A DNA stretch of 64,000 nt from DAIQRJ01 sp963708795. GTDB taxonomy: Bacteria; Actinomycetota; Actinomycetes; Propionibacteriales; DAIQRJ01. The position numbers and the translations under genes are program-made. A model generated the notes under the pieces. It did no database searches and was not told where the DNA came from. It saw only the letters and a list, made by a program, of their open reading frames with translations. Below are positions 27,718 to 36,459 of this stretch, piece after piece (positions within the stretch are counted from its first letter, which is position 1; each line of letters begins with the position of its first letter). Location: positions 186,001-250,000 of the forward strand of contig CAVPUH010000012.1 of the NCBI GenBank assembly GCA_963708795.1, written 5' to 3'.

Positions 27718-30033
27718 CTAGGCGGGTTGCCAGTCGTGCGTGCTGCCCACGACGGTCAGTCGATGCGCGGCCCGGGTGAGCGCGACGTAGAGCGTGCGCA
27801 CGCCGCCGGCGGACTCCTCGACCACGAGGTCGGGCTCCACCAGCACGACGCCGTCGTACTCGAGGCCCTTCGTGGTGAGCGGATCGGTGACGACGAGCCG
27901 AGGGTCGGACTCCGCCAGATCCGCGACGGCCAGCTCGACGTCCGCGCGGCGACTCGGCGGCACGATCAGGGCCACCGATCCGGTGACGGCGCCGAGGATC
28001 TCCGCGGTCGCCTCCCGCACCTGCAACGCGAGCTTCTCGGTCGACACCTCGATCAGCACCGGGTCGATCCCGGTCGTGCGAACGGCCTCCGGGACGTCGG
28101 CGTCGGGGACCGCCGTGACGATCACCTTCGCGGCGAGCTCGAAGATCTCGGCCGCGTTGCGGTAATTCCGCGTCAGGGTGAAGCCGCGGTGGGTCAACCG
28201 CTCGAACGCGTCGGTCCGCGCGGTCAGCGCCTCCGCCGGGTCGGGCCAGGTCGACTGCGCGAGGTCACCGACGACGGTCCAGCTCGAGTGCCGGCCACGC
28301 CGTCCCAGCATCCGCCACTGCATCGGCGAGAGATCCTGCGCCTCGTCGACCACGATGTGGGCGTAGGAGTTGTCGATCCCGATCGGGCGCATGGCGAAGT
28401 CGTTGCTGCGCAGGTTCATCCGGTCCGACCAGGTCGTCAGCTCGTGCACGCTGGCGGACGGGTCGACGAACACGACCGACTCGTCGCGGCGGTCGCCGTC
28501 GGACGGCAGTCGCGGTCCGTCGTCCGGACCGAAGTCGTCGTCGTCCTCCCTGGTCAACGGTGAGCCGAGCGTGACGGTGAGCTCGTCGAGCAACGCGACG
28601 TCCTCGACCGAGAACTCCTCCGGGTCGACGTAGGTCCGGTGCAATGCGTCGATCTCGGCGTCGCTCAGCGTGCCGGCGGCGTAGCGCCGCACCCGGTCCC
28701 GATCGGCGAACCACAGCAGGACCTCGCGTGGGTCGAGCGTGGGCCACCAGTCGTCGAGGAAGGCCGAGACGTCGTCGTGGGCGGAGAACGACTCCATGAA
28801 GTCGAGCCGCTCCTGTTCCTCGAAGTCCTGACGGCGCAGCGATGCCCACGCGGCCTTGGCGAGTTCGTCGGCGGCGGCGGCCCTGGCCCGGTTGCGCTGT
28901 TGGCCGCGCAGAGCGTTGCGCCGGACCTGGGCGAGCCGCTCGGCGTCGAGGGCGACGATCCGGCTCGCCACGTACACACGCAGCTGCTCGGGACCACCGG
29001 GCACCGAGTCGGTGATCGCGCGGGAGAGCACGCGCCGCATGCGCAGGCTGCCCTTGACCGCGGCGGCCAGCGGCTCGTCGTGCCGGCTGGCGGTCACGCC
29101 GTCGAGCACCTCGCCGAGCGAACGAACGGCCACCGCGTCCTCGCCGAGCGACGGGAGCACCCGTTCGATGTAGGCGCTGAACGCGGCCGACGGACCGACG
29201 ACGAGGACGCCGCCGGCCTCGAACCGACGCCGCTCGCTGTAGAGGAGGTAGGCGGCGCGGTGGAGCGCGACGACCGTCTTACCCGTTCCCGGTCCGCCGG
29301 TGATCTCGGTGACGCCGCGCCACGGCGCCCGGATCGCCTCGTCCTGGTCGGCCTGGATGGTCGCCACGATGTCGCGCATGTGGGCGTCCCGGCTTCGGGT
29401 GATGGCGGCGATCAGCGCGCCGTCGCCGACGATGACCATGCCTTCCGGAGGCTCGGGGACCATCAGGTCGTCCTCGATGCCCACGACCCGCTCGGCCCGC
29501 GAGCGCAGGACGCGGCGTCGGACCACCCCGTGCGGGTCGACCGGGGTGGCCCGGTAGAACGCACCGGCAGCGGGGGCCCGCCAGTCGATCACGAGCGGGT
29601 TGAAGTCGATGTCGCGGACGCCGAGGCGGCCGATGTAGCGGGGGTCGTCGGGCTCGGCGGCGAGATCCAGCCGCCCGAAGACGAGACCCTCGTGGGCCGA
29701 CTCGAGCGCCGCGAGCCGGACGGCGGCGTTGTGGACGAGGGCGTCGCGCTCGAACAGGCTGGTGGACTGGTCTTCCTCACGCCAGCGGTCGGTCGAGTCG
29801 ACGCCGGCGCGGCGGTGACCGTCGCGTTCGACCATGCGGGCGCGCCGAGCCGCGGCGTCGAGCTCGCCGTACACGCGGTCGACATGCACCTGTTCGCGGG
29901 CGATCTCGGCGCCCACCACGGGGTCGCCGGCGGAGTTCGGCCGGGAGGTGACCGTCGAGGAGTCGGCGCGGGTTCTGCCGTCGTGCGGCGCGTCGTCGGT
30001 GATGGTCGGCGCGGGGGTGATCGGGTCAGACAC
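27718..30033 (-). CDS. helR: RNA-polymerase-recycling helicase-like ATPase (HelR/HelD family)
   Basis: UvrD-like superfamily 1 ATPase of about 771 residues. The layout is that of actinobacterial HelD/HelR, which pulls stalled or rifamycin-bound RNA polymerase off DNA: an N-terminal coiled-coil region (about 30-100), then YIGRLGVRDIDFNPLVIDW and WRAPAAGAFYRAT, Walker A GGPGTGKTVVAL near residue 240, Walker B VVDEAQDLSPMQWRML near residue 570, and a C-terminal TLYVALTRAAHRL. The GTG at 30033 has GGAG five bases upstream and is preferred to the ATG-less longer frame starting at 30069. No clear rifamycin-associated element was seen upstream. Known Streptomyces HelR gives rifamycin tolerance; this member is assigned by architecture. 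Confidence 0.85.
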   Translation of the reverse strand: MSDPITPAPTITDDAPHDGRTRADSSTVTSRPNSAGDPVVGAEIAREQVHVDRVYGELDAAARRARMVERDGHRRAGVDSTDRWREEDQSTSLFERDALVHNAAVRLAALESAHEGLVFGRLDLAAEPDDPRYIGRLGVRDIDFNPLVIDWRAPAAGAFYRATPVDPHGVVRRRVLRSRAERVVGIEDDLMVPEPPEGMVIVGDGALIAAITRSRDAHMRDIVATIQADQDEAIRAPWRGVTEITGGPGTGKTVVALHRAAYLLYSERRRFEAGGVLVVGPSAAFSAYIERVLPSLGEDAVAVRSLGEVLDGVTASRHDEPLAAAVKGSLRMRRVLSRAITDSVPGGPEQLRVYVASRIVALDAERLAQVRRNALRGQQRNRARAAAADELAKAAWASLRRQDFEEQERLDFMESFSAHDDVSAFLDDWWPTLDPREVLLWFADRDRVRRYAAGTLSDAEIDALHRTYVDPEEFSVEDVALLDELTVTLGSPLTREDDDDFGPDDGPRLPSDGDRRDESVVFVDPSASVHELTTWSDRMNLRSNDFAMRPIGIDNSYAHIVVDEAQDLSPMQWRMLGRRGRHSSWTVVGDLAQSTWPDPAEALTARTDAFERLTHRGFTLTRNYRNAAEIFELAAKVIVTAVPDADVPEAVRTTGIDPVLIEVSTEKLALQVREATAEILGAVTGSVALIVPPSRRADVELAVADLAESDPRLVVTDPLTTKGLEYDGVVLVEPDLVVEESAGGVRTLYVALTRAAHRLTVVGSTHDWQPA

Positions 30034-30124
30034 GGTGCTCCGGGAGGCTCGACGACCGGCAACGGGCAAAGTTGCAAGTCGCCCAGTCTAGCGCCACCGA
30101 CTGCGGCAGTGGGCGTCCCGATGC
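30034..30124. other. Short gap between helR and the hydrolase remnant
   Basis: Contains the helR ribosome-binding site and GGGCAAAGTTGCAAGTCGCCC-like imperfect dyad sequence at about 30064-30083. No gene. Confidence 0.35.
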
Positions 30125-30459
30125 TCAGTCGAGCGCGGCAGCGAAGGTCTCGACAGCGCCCAGGACACCGACGAGCGCGGTCATCGAGAGCCGCCAGTCA
30201 CGACCGATCTGCAGACCGTGATCGCCCCCGGCGACCTCGTGCACACGGACCCCCGGGAGATCGCGTGCCGCGGCGCTCGCGATACCGGAGTCCTGGCCAG
30301 CACCTGCGCGACGTTGAACAGCGGCGGCGACTCGACGCTCGACGCTCCGCCGGGGAGCAGGATCGCCCGCCGCCGAACCGAGCCGTCGGCCTGCACGGCG
30401 TCGTCGGCCTGCACGGCGTCGTCTGAGTTGCCGAACCACGCGAAGGTCTCGACCGTCAC
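30125..30459 (-). pseudogene. Alpha/beta hydrolase remnant, internally deleted and frameshifted
   Basis: The N-terminal 50 codons read as an alpha/beta hydrolase beginning (RRAILLPGGASSVESP, the oxyanion-side strand). After a frame change near 30296-30302 the sequence is the usual C-terminal end: DLPGVRVHEVAGGDHGLQIG, with the catalytic His in GGDHG. The central part of about 80-90 residues, including the nucleophile elbow, is absent. A perfect 18-bp tandem duplication at 30387-30422 doubles DAVQAD near the start. The GTG at 30459 overlaps the menA stop. It is broken beyond a single error and is best called a decayed gene or a misassembled one. Confidence 0.65.
30387..30422 (+). repeat. Perfect 18-bp tandem duplication
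   Basis: CGGCCTGCACGGCGTCGT is present twice in a row, inside the start of the hydrolase remnant. It is in frame and doubles six residues. Confidence 0.8.
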
Positions 30460-31340
30460 GATCCGAGCCTCCCGAGCAGTGTGCCGGCGAGCACCCCGGC
30501 ACCGAGGATGAGTTCGGCCAACCCGGTCGACTTCAGCACGGGGATCAGCGCCATCCCGGTGCCCCCGGACACCACGATCCGGATGGCCGGCATTCCCGTG
30601 GCAAGGCCGGCGAGGCCGAGCAGTGCCCACGGCGTCCACACGACGGCGAGCGCGACGACGAGGGCGAACGCGGCCACGACGAGACCGGCGAAGAGCGTGC
30701 GGGAGGCCCGGTCGCCGATCCGGACCGACAGCGTGCGCTTGCCGACCACGGTGTCGGTGGGGATGTCGCGGAGGTTGTTCGCCACGAGCACCGCGCAGGC
30801 GAGCAGCCCGGCGGCGACGGCGCCCAGCACGCTCCCGAACGTGGTGCGATCGAGCTGGACGAACGTCGTGCCGATGGTCGCCACCAGACCGAAGAAGACG
30901 AAGACGAAGAGTTCACCGAGCCCGAGGTAGCCGTACGGGTGCGAGCCGCCCGTGTAGAACCAGGCGGCGGCGACGCATGCCGCTCCCACGAGGACCAGCC
31001 ACCACGCCGACGTGATCGAGAGGATCACGCCCGCGATACCGGCCACGGCGAAGCATGCGAACGCCGCCCGCTTGACGGTGCCGGGGCTGGCGGCGCCGGA
31101 CCCGACGAGCCGTTGGGGGCCGACCCGCACGTCGTCCGTGCCGCGAATGCCGTCGGAGTAGTCGTTGGCGTAGTTGATCCCCACCTGAAGGAAGAACGAG
31201 ACCACCAGGGCCATGAGCGCCTTCCACCACACGGCACCACCGACGTCCACCGCCGCGGCGGTCCCGATCAGGACCGGTGCCACCGAGATCGCCAGCGTGC
31301 GCAGGCGTGCGCCCTCGATCCACTGCGCCGTCGTCGCCAC
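30456..31340 (-). CDS. menA: 1,4-dihydroxy-2-naphthoate polyprenyltransferase
   Basis: Integral membrane prenyltransferase of 294 residues that attaches the polyprenyl chain to dihydroxynaphthoate in menaquinone synthesis. The first Asp-rich motif is INYANDYSDGIRGTDD, the second NNLRDIPTDTVVGKRTL, both for Mg-diphosphate binding; about eight to nine hydrophobic segments surround them. GTG at 31340 is chosen over the long upstream frame, whose 93 residues are Arg-rich and non-coding in look; CAGGAT lies upstream. It starts 38 bp after the second Gfo/Idh gene of the deoxysugar operon, so read-through from that operon is likely. Confidence 0.94.
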   Translation of the reverse strand: MATTAQWIEGARLRTLAISVAPVLIGTAAAVDVGGAVWWKALMALVVSFFLQVGINYANDYSDGIRGTDDVRVGPQRLVGSGAASPGTVKRAAFACFAVAGIAGVILSITSAWWLVLVGAACVAAAWFYTGGSHPYGYLGLGELFVFVFFGLVATIGTTFVQLDRTTFGSVLGAVAAGLLACAVLVANNLRDIPTDTVVGKRTLSVRIGDRASRTLFAGLVVAAFALVVALAVVWTPWALLGLAGLATGMPAIRIVVSGGTGMALIPVLKSTGLAELILGAGVLAGTLLGRLGS

Positions 31341-31378
31341 AGGCACGGATCCTGCCAGCCGCCGGCCGTGAGTCCGCG

Positions 31379-32509
31379 CTACGCCCCGCCCGGCGTGGCC
31401 GCGCTCGCGTGTCCCGACCACGGTTGCGCCTCGCTGCGGACCAGCCGGCCGCTCGCCGCGGCCTCGTCGATCAGCAGGCTGAGGTAGTGGTCGTGGCAGC
31501 CGTCGGCGAGTCCGTAGAAGCCAGGGCCGCCGCCGGCGAAGTCCGCCATCCGCGACAGCGCTCGCGCACCCGCCAGCTCGTCGTCGGACAGCCGGCAGTC
31601 GCCGAACTCGTTGGTCCACACGACGCGCTCACCGAGGGTCAGCCGGCGCAGTGTGGCTCCGTCGAGGTCCCCGTCGACCCCGAGGACGTCGCGAGCGATC
31701 CGTTCGCTGATCGCGTGTCCCGGCCCGATCCAGCGCGTGACGTCGCGATCGCTGATCTCGCCGTCCTCGCCCCAGACCGAGACGTGCCGAGATCGAATGG
31801 GCGAGAAGTACTGCTCGTCGTCGAAGTCGAACAACCCGGTGCGACGATCGCCGTCGTCGCCCGCGTCGACGTCCACCTGGGCGATCGTGCGGTTCGGGGT
31901 CACCGTGCGCAGCTCCGGAGTCCAACCGTCGCGCCCGTTCCCGCTCCGCAGCCGATCCGGGACCGTGCTCGCCCTGATCGTCACCTCGTCGAAGCCCACG
32001 CCGAGCAGCAGCCGGATCAGGCTCACACCGTGATAGCCGTGAGCCGCCGACACCAGGGTCGAGCTGACCGGCCCGATCAGGCCGGATCCCACCACCGCGA
32101 TCCGAGCCGCGTGGTGGGGCTGGAACTGGTACTGCTCGGCCACCTGCACCGGGGCGTCGTGACCCAGCGCGCCGTACAGCGCGTGCAGATCTCCGACACT
32201 GGCCGCGGGCGGGGTCTCGGTCAGGACCGCCTTCCCGGCGGCCACGGACTGCCGGATGATCTCGGGCGCGACGTCGCGCGGCACCGAGACCACGACGAAA
32301 TCGAGGTCGCGGGCCAGCAGGTCCTCCACCGCCGGGGCGACCGGCAGTCCCCACAGCCGGCCGAACGCCTTGGCCGATTCGGTGCGCCGGCTCGTGACGG
32401 CGGCGATGGCGAAGTGCTCGGGCAGCGACGCGGCGATTCGGGCGAAGTACTCCGAACGCCAGGCGGTGCCGATCAGCCCTATCCGCGCCGGGCGGTGGGC
32501 GGCGCTCAA
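31379..32509 (-). CDS. Gfo/Idh/MocA family oxidoreductase lacking the EKP lysine
   Basis: Dehydrogenase-like protein of about 376 residues. The Rossmann start is ARIGLIGTAWRSEYFARI and the fold continues with the substrate domain. At the place where the family normally has EKP, whose lysine is catalytic, this protein reads VLTETPPAAS, so the chemistry may differ or be absent. It starts at TTG 32509, overlapping the stop of the other Gfo/Idh gene in TTGA, so the two are coupled. Seen in the operon with fucosidase and mutarotase; oxidation of a 6-deoxysugar or a sensing role are inferences. Confidence 0.82.
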   Translation of the reverse strand: MSAAHRPARIGLIGTAWRSEYFARIAASLPEHFAIAAVTSRRTESAKAFGRLWGLPVAPAVEDLLARDLDFVVVSVPRDVAPEIIRQSVAAGKAVLTETPPAASVGDLHALYGALGHDAPVQVAEQYQFQPHHAARIAVVGSGLIGPVSSTLVSAAHGYHGVSLIRLLLGVGFDEVTIRASTVPDRLRSGNGRDGWTPELRTVTPNRTIAQVDVDAGDDGDRRTGLFDFDDEQYFSPIRSRHVSVWGEDGEISDRDVTRWIGPGHAISERIARDVLGVDGDLDGATLRRLTLGERVVWTNEFGDCRLSDDELAGARALSRMADFAGGGPGFYGLADGCHDHYLSLLIDEAAASGRLVRSEAQPWSGHASAATPGGA

Positions 32510-33612
32510 AGTTCGCGTCCGTTCCGGCCGCCGCCGAGTCCGCCGTACGGCGCGCCGGGATCCCACGGGGCCGCGTCGGGGGGCACGAAGGACGACAGGG
32601 GCAGGTTCACGGCAGCTCCGAGGCGATGGGACAGGTAGGCGGACTCCACGACCTCGAGGGCGCGGAGTGAGGTCTCGGGGACCGACCAGTCGGTCCTCCC
32701 GCTCTCGATCAGGTCGGCGAGGTGCTCCAGGTGCCGGCGATGCCCGGTGACGGTGTCGGGGTCGCCCGCGACCTCGACCCGCCCGTCCCGGCCGACGAGG
32801 GTGTAGCCGTTGTCCCAGGCCGCGTACTCGATGTGGCCCTCGTCGCCGACGAACCGCATGAGGCAGGCGGTGTCCGGACGCGCGATCGGAACGTGGTCGC
32901 CGGTCTCGAGCACCAGCCGGACGCCGGCCTCGGTGCGGGCCAGGGTCACCGCCGTGGTCTCGACCTGCATGCCGTCGCGGAAGGTCGCCGTGGACGTGTC
33001 GGCGGCAGCGAGGACGAACCGGACCGGGTCGGGGTCGACGAGCGCGACGAAGAACTGGATCCAGTGGATGCCGGCGTTGACGATGTCCCAGCCCGTGCAC
33101 TCCATCTGCACCGTCCGCAGCGTCCCGATCGCACCGTCGCGGATGTCGTCGATCAGGCGCAACGGCCCGGGGAGTGCCATCAGGCCGTGCGGGACGACCA
33201 GCGGCAACCCGCGGGAACGCATCGTCGCGACGATCTCGGCACCGGCCCCGGTGGTGTCGCCGAGGGGCTTCTCGACCAGGAGTCCACGCGCCCCGGAGTC
33301 GGCGCCGGCCCGAGCGAGTTCCAGATGGGTCGGCGCGTAGGTGGACACGCAGACGACGTCGGCCGGTGCGGCGGCGAACATCGCCTCGTGGTCGGCGAAG
33401 ACGGGCACGCCGGGGAAGTCGCGCTCGACCCGGGCACGGGCGTCCGCGCTGATGTCCGTGACGCCTACGAGGTGGAACCGGGGTGAGGCGATCAGTGCGG
33501 TGATGCTGAGCCGGCCGCCGCTGCCGGAGCCGATCACCGAAGCGGGCAAGGGCACCTGGGCGTTTCCGGCCTGGCCGTTCCCGACCTGGCCGTCTGGCGC
33601 TGCGGTGCTCAC
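32506..33612 (-). CDS. Gfo/Idh/MocA family oxidoreductase
   Basis: NAD(P)-dependent sugar or polyol dehydrogenase of about 368 residues. The Rossmann segment is ASVIGSGSGGRLSITAL, the catalytic EKP is in GLLVEKPLGDT, and the C-terminal domain carries DIVNAGIHWIQFF with the conserved His. The GTG at 33612 gives a normal N-terminus; a TTG at 33624 is possible. It lies 64 bp after the enolase-superfamily gene and overlaps the second Gfo/Idh gene. In the context of an alpha-L-fucosidase and a mutarotase it may oxidise L-fucose or L-rhamnose at C1, but the substrate cannot be read from sequence. Confidence 0.88.
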   Translation of the reverse strand: MSTAAPDGQVGNGQAGNAQVPLPASVIGSGSGGRLSITALIASPRFHLVGVTDISADARARVERDFPGVPVFADHEAMFAAAPADVVCVSTYAPTHLELARAGADSGARGLLVEKPLGDTTGAGAEIVATMRSRGLPLVVPHGLMALPGPLRLIDDIRDGAIGTLRTVQMECTGWDIVNAGIHWIQFFVALVDPDPVRFVLAAADTSTATFRDGMQVETTAVTLARTEAGVRLVLETGDHVPIARPDTACLMRFVGDEGHIEYAAWDNGYTLVGRDGRVEVAGDPDTVTGHRRHLEHLADLIESGRTDWSVPETSLRALEVVESAYLSHRLGAAVNLPLSSFVPPDAAPWDPGAPYGGLGGGRNGREL

Positions 33613-33676
33613 CGGTCGAGTCAACCGGCTGCCGGTGGTGCTGACAATGCGTCACCGGGTGATGGGCCGAGGGTGG

Positions 33677-34762
33677 TCACCGCACCCGGCGGTCGTCGAC
33701 GGCGTCGCGGTCCCAGTCGATCCCGAGTCCGGGCTGCTCAGGTGCGATGGCGTGCCCGTCCTCGATGGCGATGCTCGTGTGCGTGACGGCGCGCAGTTGC
33801 GGGATGTGCTCGACGAACCGCCCGTTGGTCACGGCCGCACACAGGCTGACGTGGAGCTCCATCAGGAAGTGCGGGCACACGTCGACGTTGAACGCCTCCG
33901 CGAGGTGCGCCACCTTCAACCAGGGGGTGATCCCCCCGATCCGGGCGACGTCGACCTGGACGATCGAGCAGGCGCCTCGTTGGAGGTAGTCGCGGAACTG
34001 GGCCAGGGAGTACATCGACTCGCCGACCGCCACCGGGATGCTGGTCGAGCGGGCCAGCGCGACGTGCCCGGCGACATCATCGGCCGGCAGGGGTTCTTCG
34101 AACCAGGCCAGGTCGAGGGGGCGGTAGGCCTCCGCGCGACGCACGGCCTCGGAGACGCTGAACGACTGGTTGGCGTCCACCATGATCTGCAGTTCGGGCC
34201 CGAGTTCCTCGCGCACCGCTCGCAGCCGCGCCACGTCCTCGACGGCCGTCGGCTTGCCCACCTTGACCTTCACACCCGGCCACCCCGCCGCTGCGGACGC
34301 CTTGGCCCCGGTGACGAGTTCGTCGGTGCTGAGCTGGAGCCAGCCGCCCTCGGTGTCGTAGAGGGGAACCCGGGGCCGCGCACCGCCGGCGAGACGCCAG
34401 AGCGGTTCGCCGGCTCGGAGGCAGCGCAGGTCCCACAACGCCGTGTCGATCGCGGCCAGCGCGAGCGAGGTGATGGCGCCGACGGTGGTGGCCCGAGTGG
34501 AGGCGAACAGCCGCTGCCACAGCCCGCCGACGTCGCGGGCATCCGAACCGGGGAGCGTCCGGATCAGCTCGTTGACCATCGCCAGGACGGCGCGACCACC
34601 GGTGCCGATCGTGTACGAGTAACCCGTCCCGGTCAGCCCGTCGTCGGTGGTGATGTCGACGAGGATCGTTTCCTGCTTGAGGAAGGCCTGGACCGCGTCC
34701 GTTCGCACGGTCTCGACCTCGATGTCGATCAGGGAAGACGTCGCGCTCGTGATGATCGTCAT
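33677..34762 (-). CDS. Enolase-superfamily sugar-acid dehydratase (mandelate racemase subgroup)
   Basis: TIM-barrel enzyme of 361 residues that removes a proton next to a carboxylate and typically dehydrates an aldonic acid. The KxK motif lies in VKVKVGK (Lys165 and Lys167). Metal ligands are in VDANQSF (about Asp196), WFEEPLP and VGESMYS, and the acid/base His in CPHFLMELH near residue 300. Homologues include L-fuconate, L-rhamnonate and galactarate dehydratases. The ATG at 34762 is chosen since the fucosidase gene ends 10 bp upstream. With fucosidase and mutarotase as neighbours, an L-fuconate or L-rhamnonate dehydratase of the non-phosphorylated pathway is the best guess. Confidence 0.85.
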   Translation of the reverse strand: MTIITSATSSLIDIEVETVRTDAVQAFLKQETILVDITTDDGLTGTGYSYTIGTGGRAVLAMVNELIRTLPGSDARDVGGLWQRLFASTRATTVGAITSLALAAIDTALWDLRCLRAGEPLWRLAGGARPRVPLYDTEGGWLQLSTDELVTGAKASAAAGWPGVKVKVGKPTAVEDVARLRAVREELGPELQIMVDANQSFSVSEAVRRAEAYRPLDLAWFEEPLPADDVAGHVALARSTSIPVAVGESMYSLAQFRDYLQRGACSIVQVDVARIGGITPWLKVAHLAEAFNVDVCPHFLMELHVSLCAAVTNGRFVEHIPQLRAVTHTSIAIEDGHAIAPEQPGLGIDWDRDAVDDRRVR

Positions 34763-34772
34763 GACGCCGTCG

Positions 34773-36026
34773 TCAGGCTCGGCGGATGCGTACGACGGTG
34801 ACCGCATCGTCACGGTGCTCGGGCCCGACCTCGAGCGCGAGCGTCCCGTCCGCCTGCCGGTGAGCCGATACCGGCGCCCGGTCGGCCAGCACGACCGACT
34901 CGGTGACGACGCCGGGGAGCCCGTCGACCACCACGGGTCCGTGCTCGGGCCAGGAGGTCACGTGCAGATAGGTCACGTCGTCCTTCGCCGTCGTGAATCC
35001 CCAGTCCTGTCGGGGAATAGCGGTTCGCGAGGTGCCGTAGATGCCGTCGCCGTTGCGGCGGAGCCAGGCACCGACGCCCTCGAGGCGCTCGCGGAACTCC
35101 GGCTGGATCGTCCCGTCCGGTCGGGGCCCGACGTTGAGCAGCAGGTTGCCGCCCTTCCCGACCACCTCCACCAGGGCCTTGATGATGGTCGCCGTGGACT
35201 TGTAGTTCGTGTCGTCCGGGTTGTACGCCCACGTGTCGTTGATCGTCATGCACGTCTCCCAGGGGCGTTCCGGGATCAGGCTGTCCGGGACGTGCTGTTC
35301 CGGTGTCGCGAAGTCGCCCCACACTGACCGGTCGAGCAGCATCCCGGCCGTGCCCGGTACGGCGCCCATGGAGTGGTTCCCGCCGTTGCGGTCGTTGATC
35401 ATCAGGCCGGGCCAGGTGGTCTGCAGCCACGGATTGAGGGTGAAGGGGTCGAATCGCTCCTGCGAGCGCAGCCCGTCGAACCAGATCTGGGTGACCGTCC
35501 CGTAACGCGTGAGCAGCTCGGTGAGCTGCGCCTTCATGTAGGCCAGGTAACCGAACCACTCCGGGCGGCTGGCCTCACCGATCCAGTTGGTCGACGCGAG
35601 CTTGCTCGTGTCCCGGTACCCGGTGTGGTGCAGGTCGGGCTGGGAGTAGTAGAAGCCCAACGGGAGCTCGGCGTTCGCACATGCGGCGGCGAGTTCGGCG
35701 CAGATGTCACGCCCGAAGGGGGTGTTGGTGATCTTGTAGTCGGTGAACACGGAGTCGAACATGCAGAATCCGTCGTGGTGCTTGGACGTGAACACGACGT
35801 AGCGCTGTCCGGCCCGGCGTGCGAGTTCGACGAAGTCGGTCGCGTCGAACTCGCTGGGGTCGAACGTCGTCGCCAGCGACTCGTAGTCGGCCTGGCTGAT
35901 CTTCGGCGTGGCGCCGGGCTCCATGATCGGCCACGACGCCTCGACGCCGGCCTGGGAGTACGGACCCCAGTGGACGAACAGGCCGAACTTGGCGTCGGTC
36001 CACCAGGGTGCGGGGCGTTCGGTCAC
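34773..36026 (-). CDS. Alpha-L-fucosidase (GH29)
   Basis: Glycoside hydrolase of about 417 residues that releases L-fucose from oligosaccharides. The family block FGLFVHWGPYSQ is at residues 15-25, the SKHHDGFCMFDS block at 81-92, and the nucleophile Asp is about residue 183 in QIWFDGLRSQ. A C-terminal beta domain follows from about 330. No signal peptide is visible, so it probably works in the cytoplasm on imported oligosaccharides, in line with the adjacent ABC importer. The GTG at 36026 follows AAAGGAT by seven to eight bases. It is flanked by the mutarotase (38 bp) and the dehydratase (10 bp). Confidence 0.93.
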   Translation of the reverse strand: MTERPAPWWTDAKFGLFVHWGPYSQAGVEASWPIMEPGATPKISQADYESLATTFDPSEFDATDFVELARRAGQRYVVFTSKHHDGFCMFDSVFTDYKITNTPFGRDICAELAAACANAELPLGFYYSQPDLHHTGYRDTSKLASTNWIGEASRPEWFGYLAYMKAQLTELLTRYGTVTQIWFDGLRSQERFDPFTLNPWLQTTWPGLMINDRNGGNHSMGAVPGTAGMLLDRSVWGDFATPEQHVPDSLIPERPWETCMTINDTWAYNPDDTNYKSTATIIKALVEVVGKGGNLLLNVGPRPDGTIQPEFRERLEGVGAWLRRNGDGIYGTSRTAIPRQDWGFTTAKDDVTYLHVTSWPEHGPVVVDGLPGVVTESVVLADRAPVSAHRQADGTLALEVGPEHRDDAVTVVRIRRA

Positions 36027-36064
36027 GGTGAGGATCCTTTGCGGGTAGCGGGTGCGTCGAGAGA

Positions 36065-36454
36065 TCAGGCCAGGAAGAAGACGCTCTCCATCGGTGCCCA
36101 GATCTCGCCGGGGGCGGCGGTGTCGAGCGGCTGCTGGCAGGGATCGGTGTAGGTCCACCACCGCTGGGTCTCGGGATCGGCGGCCATGCGGGCCTGGTCG
36201 GCGGCCCAGTCGTCCCCGTCGTACTCCAGGTAGGAGAACAGCAGCCCGTCCCGGTAGAAGATCGAGTAGTTCGACACGTGGCAGGCCGTCAAGGTCGCGA
36301 GAACGGTCGGCCAGACGGCCGCGTGCAGCGTGCGGTACTCCTCGAGCTTCTCCGGACGGACCCGGACGACGCCGCCGAACCGTTGGACCGACCGGCCCAC
36401 CGGTCCCGCGGCGGCTGCTGCGGCGTTGTCTGGTGCGGAGCCGTCAGACCCCAT
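36065..36454 (-). CDS. rhaM: L-rhamnose mutarotase
   Basis: Small protein of 129 residues converting alpha and beta anomers of L-rhamnose, or of a related 6-deoxysugar. Typical family blocks are RPEKLEEYRTLHAAVWP, CHVSNYSIFYRDGLLFSYLE, and the ending DPETQRWWTYTDPCQQPL; the His in LHAAVWP and the Tyr-rich stretch are active-site parts. The N-terminal 22 residues are Ala/Gly-rich and probably not part of the fold. It follows the permease by 5 bp and precedes fucosidase. Activity on L-fucose cannot be excluded since the fold is shared with FucU-like uses. Confidence 0.9.
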   Translation of the reverse strand: MGSDGSAPDNAAAAAAGPVGRSVQRFGGVVRVRPEKLEEYRTLHAAVWPTVLATLTACHVSNYSIFYRDGLLFSYLEYDGDDWAADQARMAADPETQRWWTYTDPCQQPLDTAAPGEIWAPMESVFFLA

Positions 36455-36459
36455 TCCGA

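Noticed and set aside
28639..30426. 595-codon plus-strand frame opposite helR
   Set aside because: Antisense shadow of an intact conserved ATPase gene; no domain.
31341..31619. 93-codon N-terminal extension of menA
   Set aside because: Arg-rich, unlike any MenA; the GTG at 31340 begins the conserved part.
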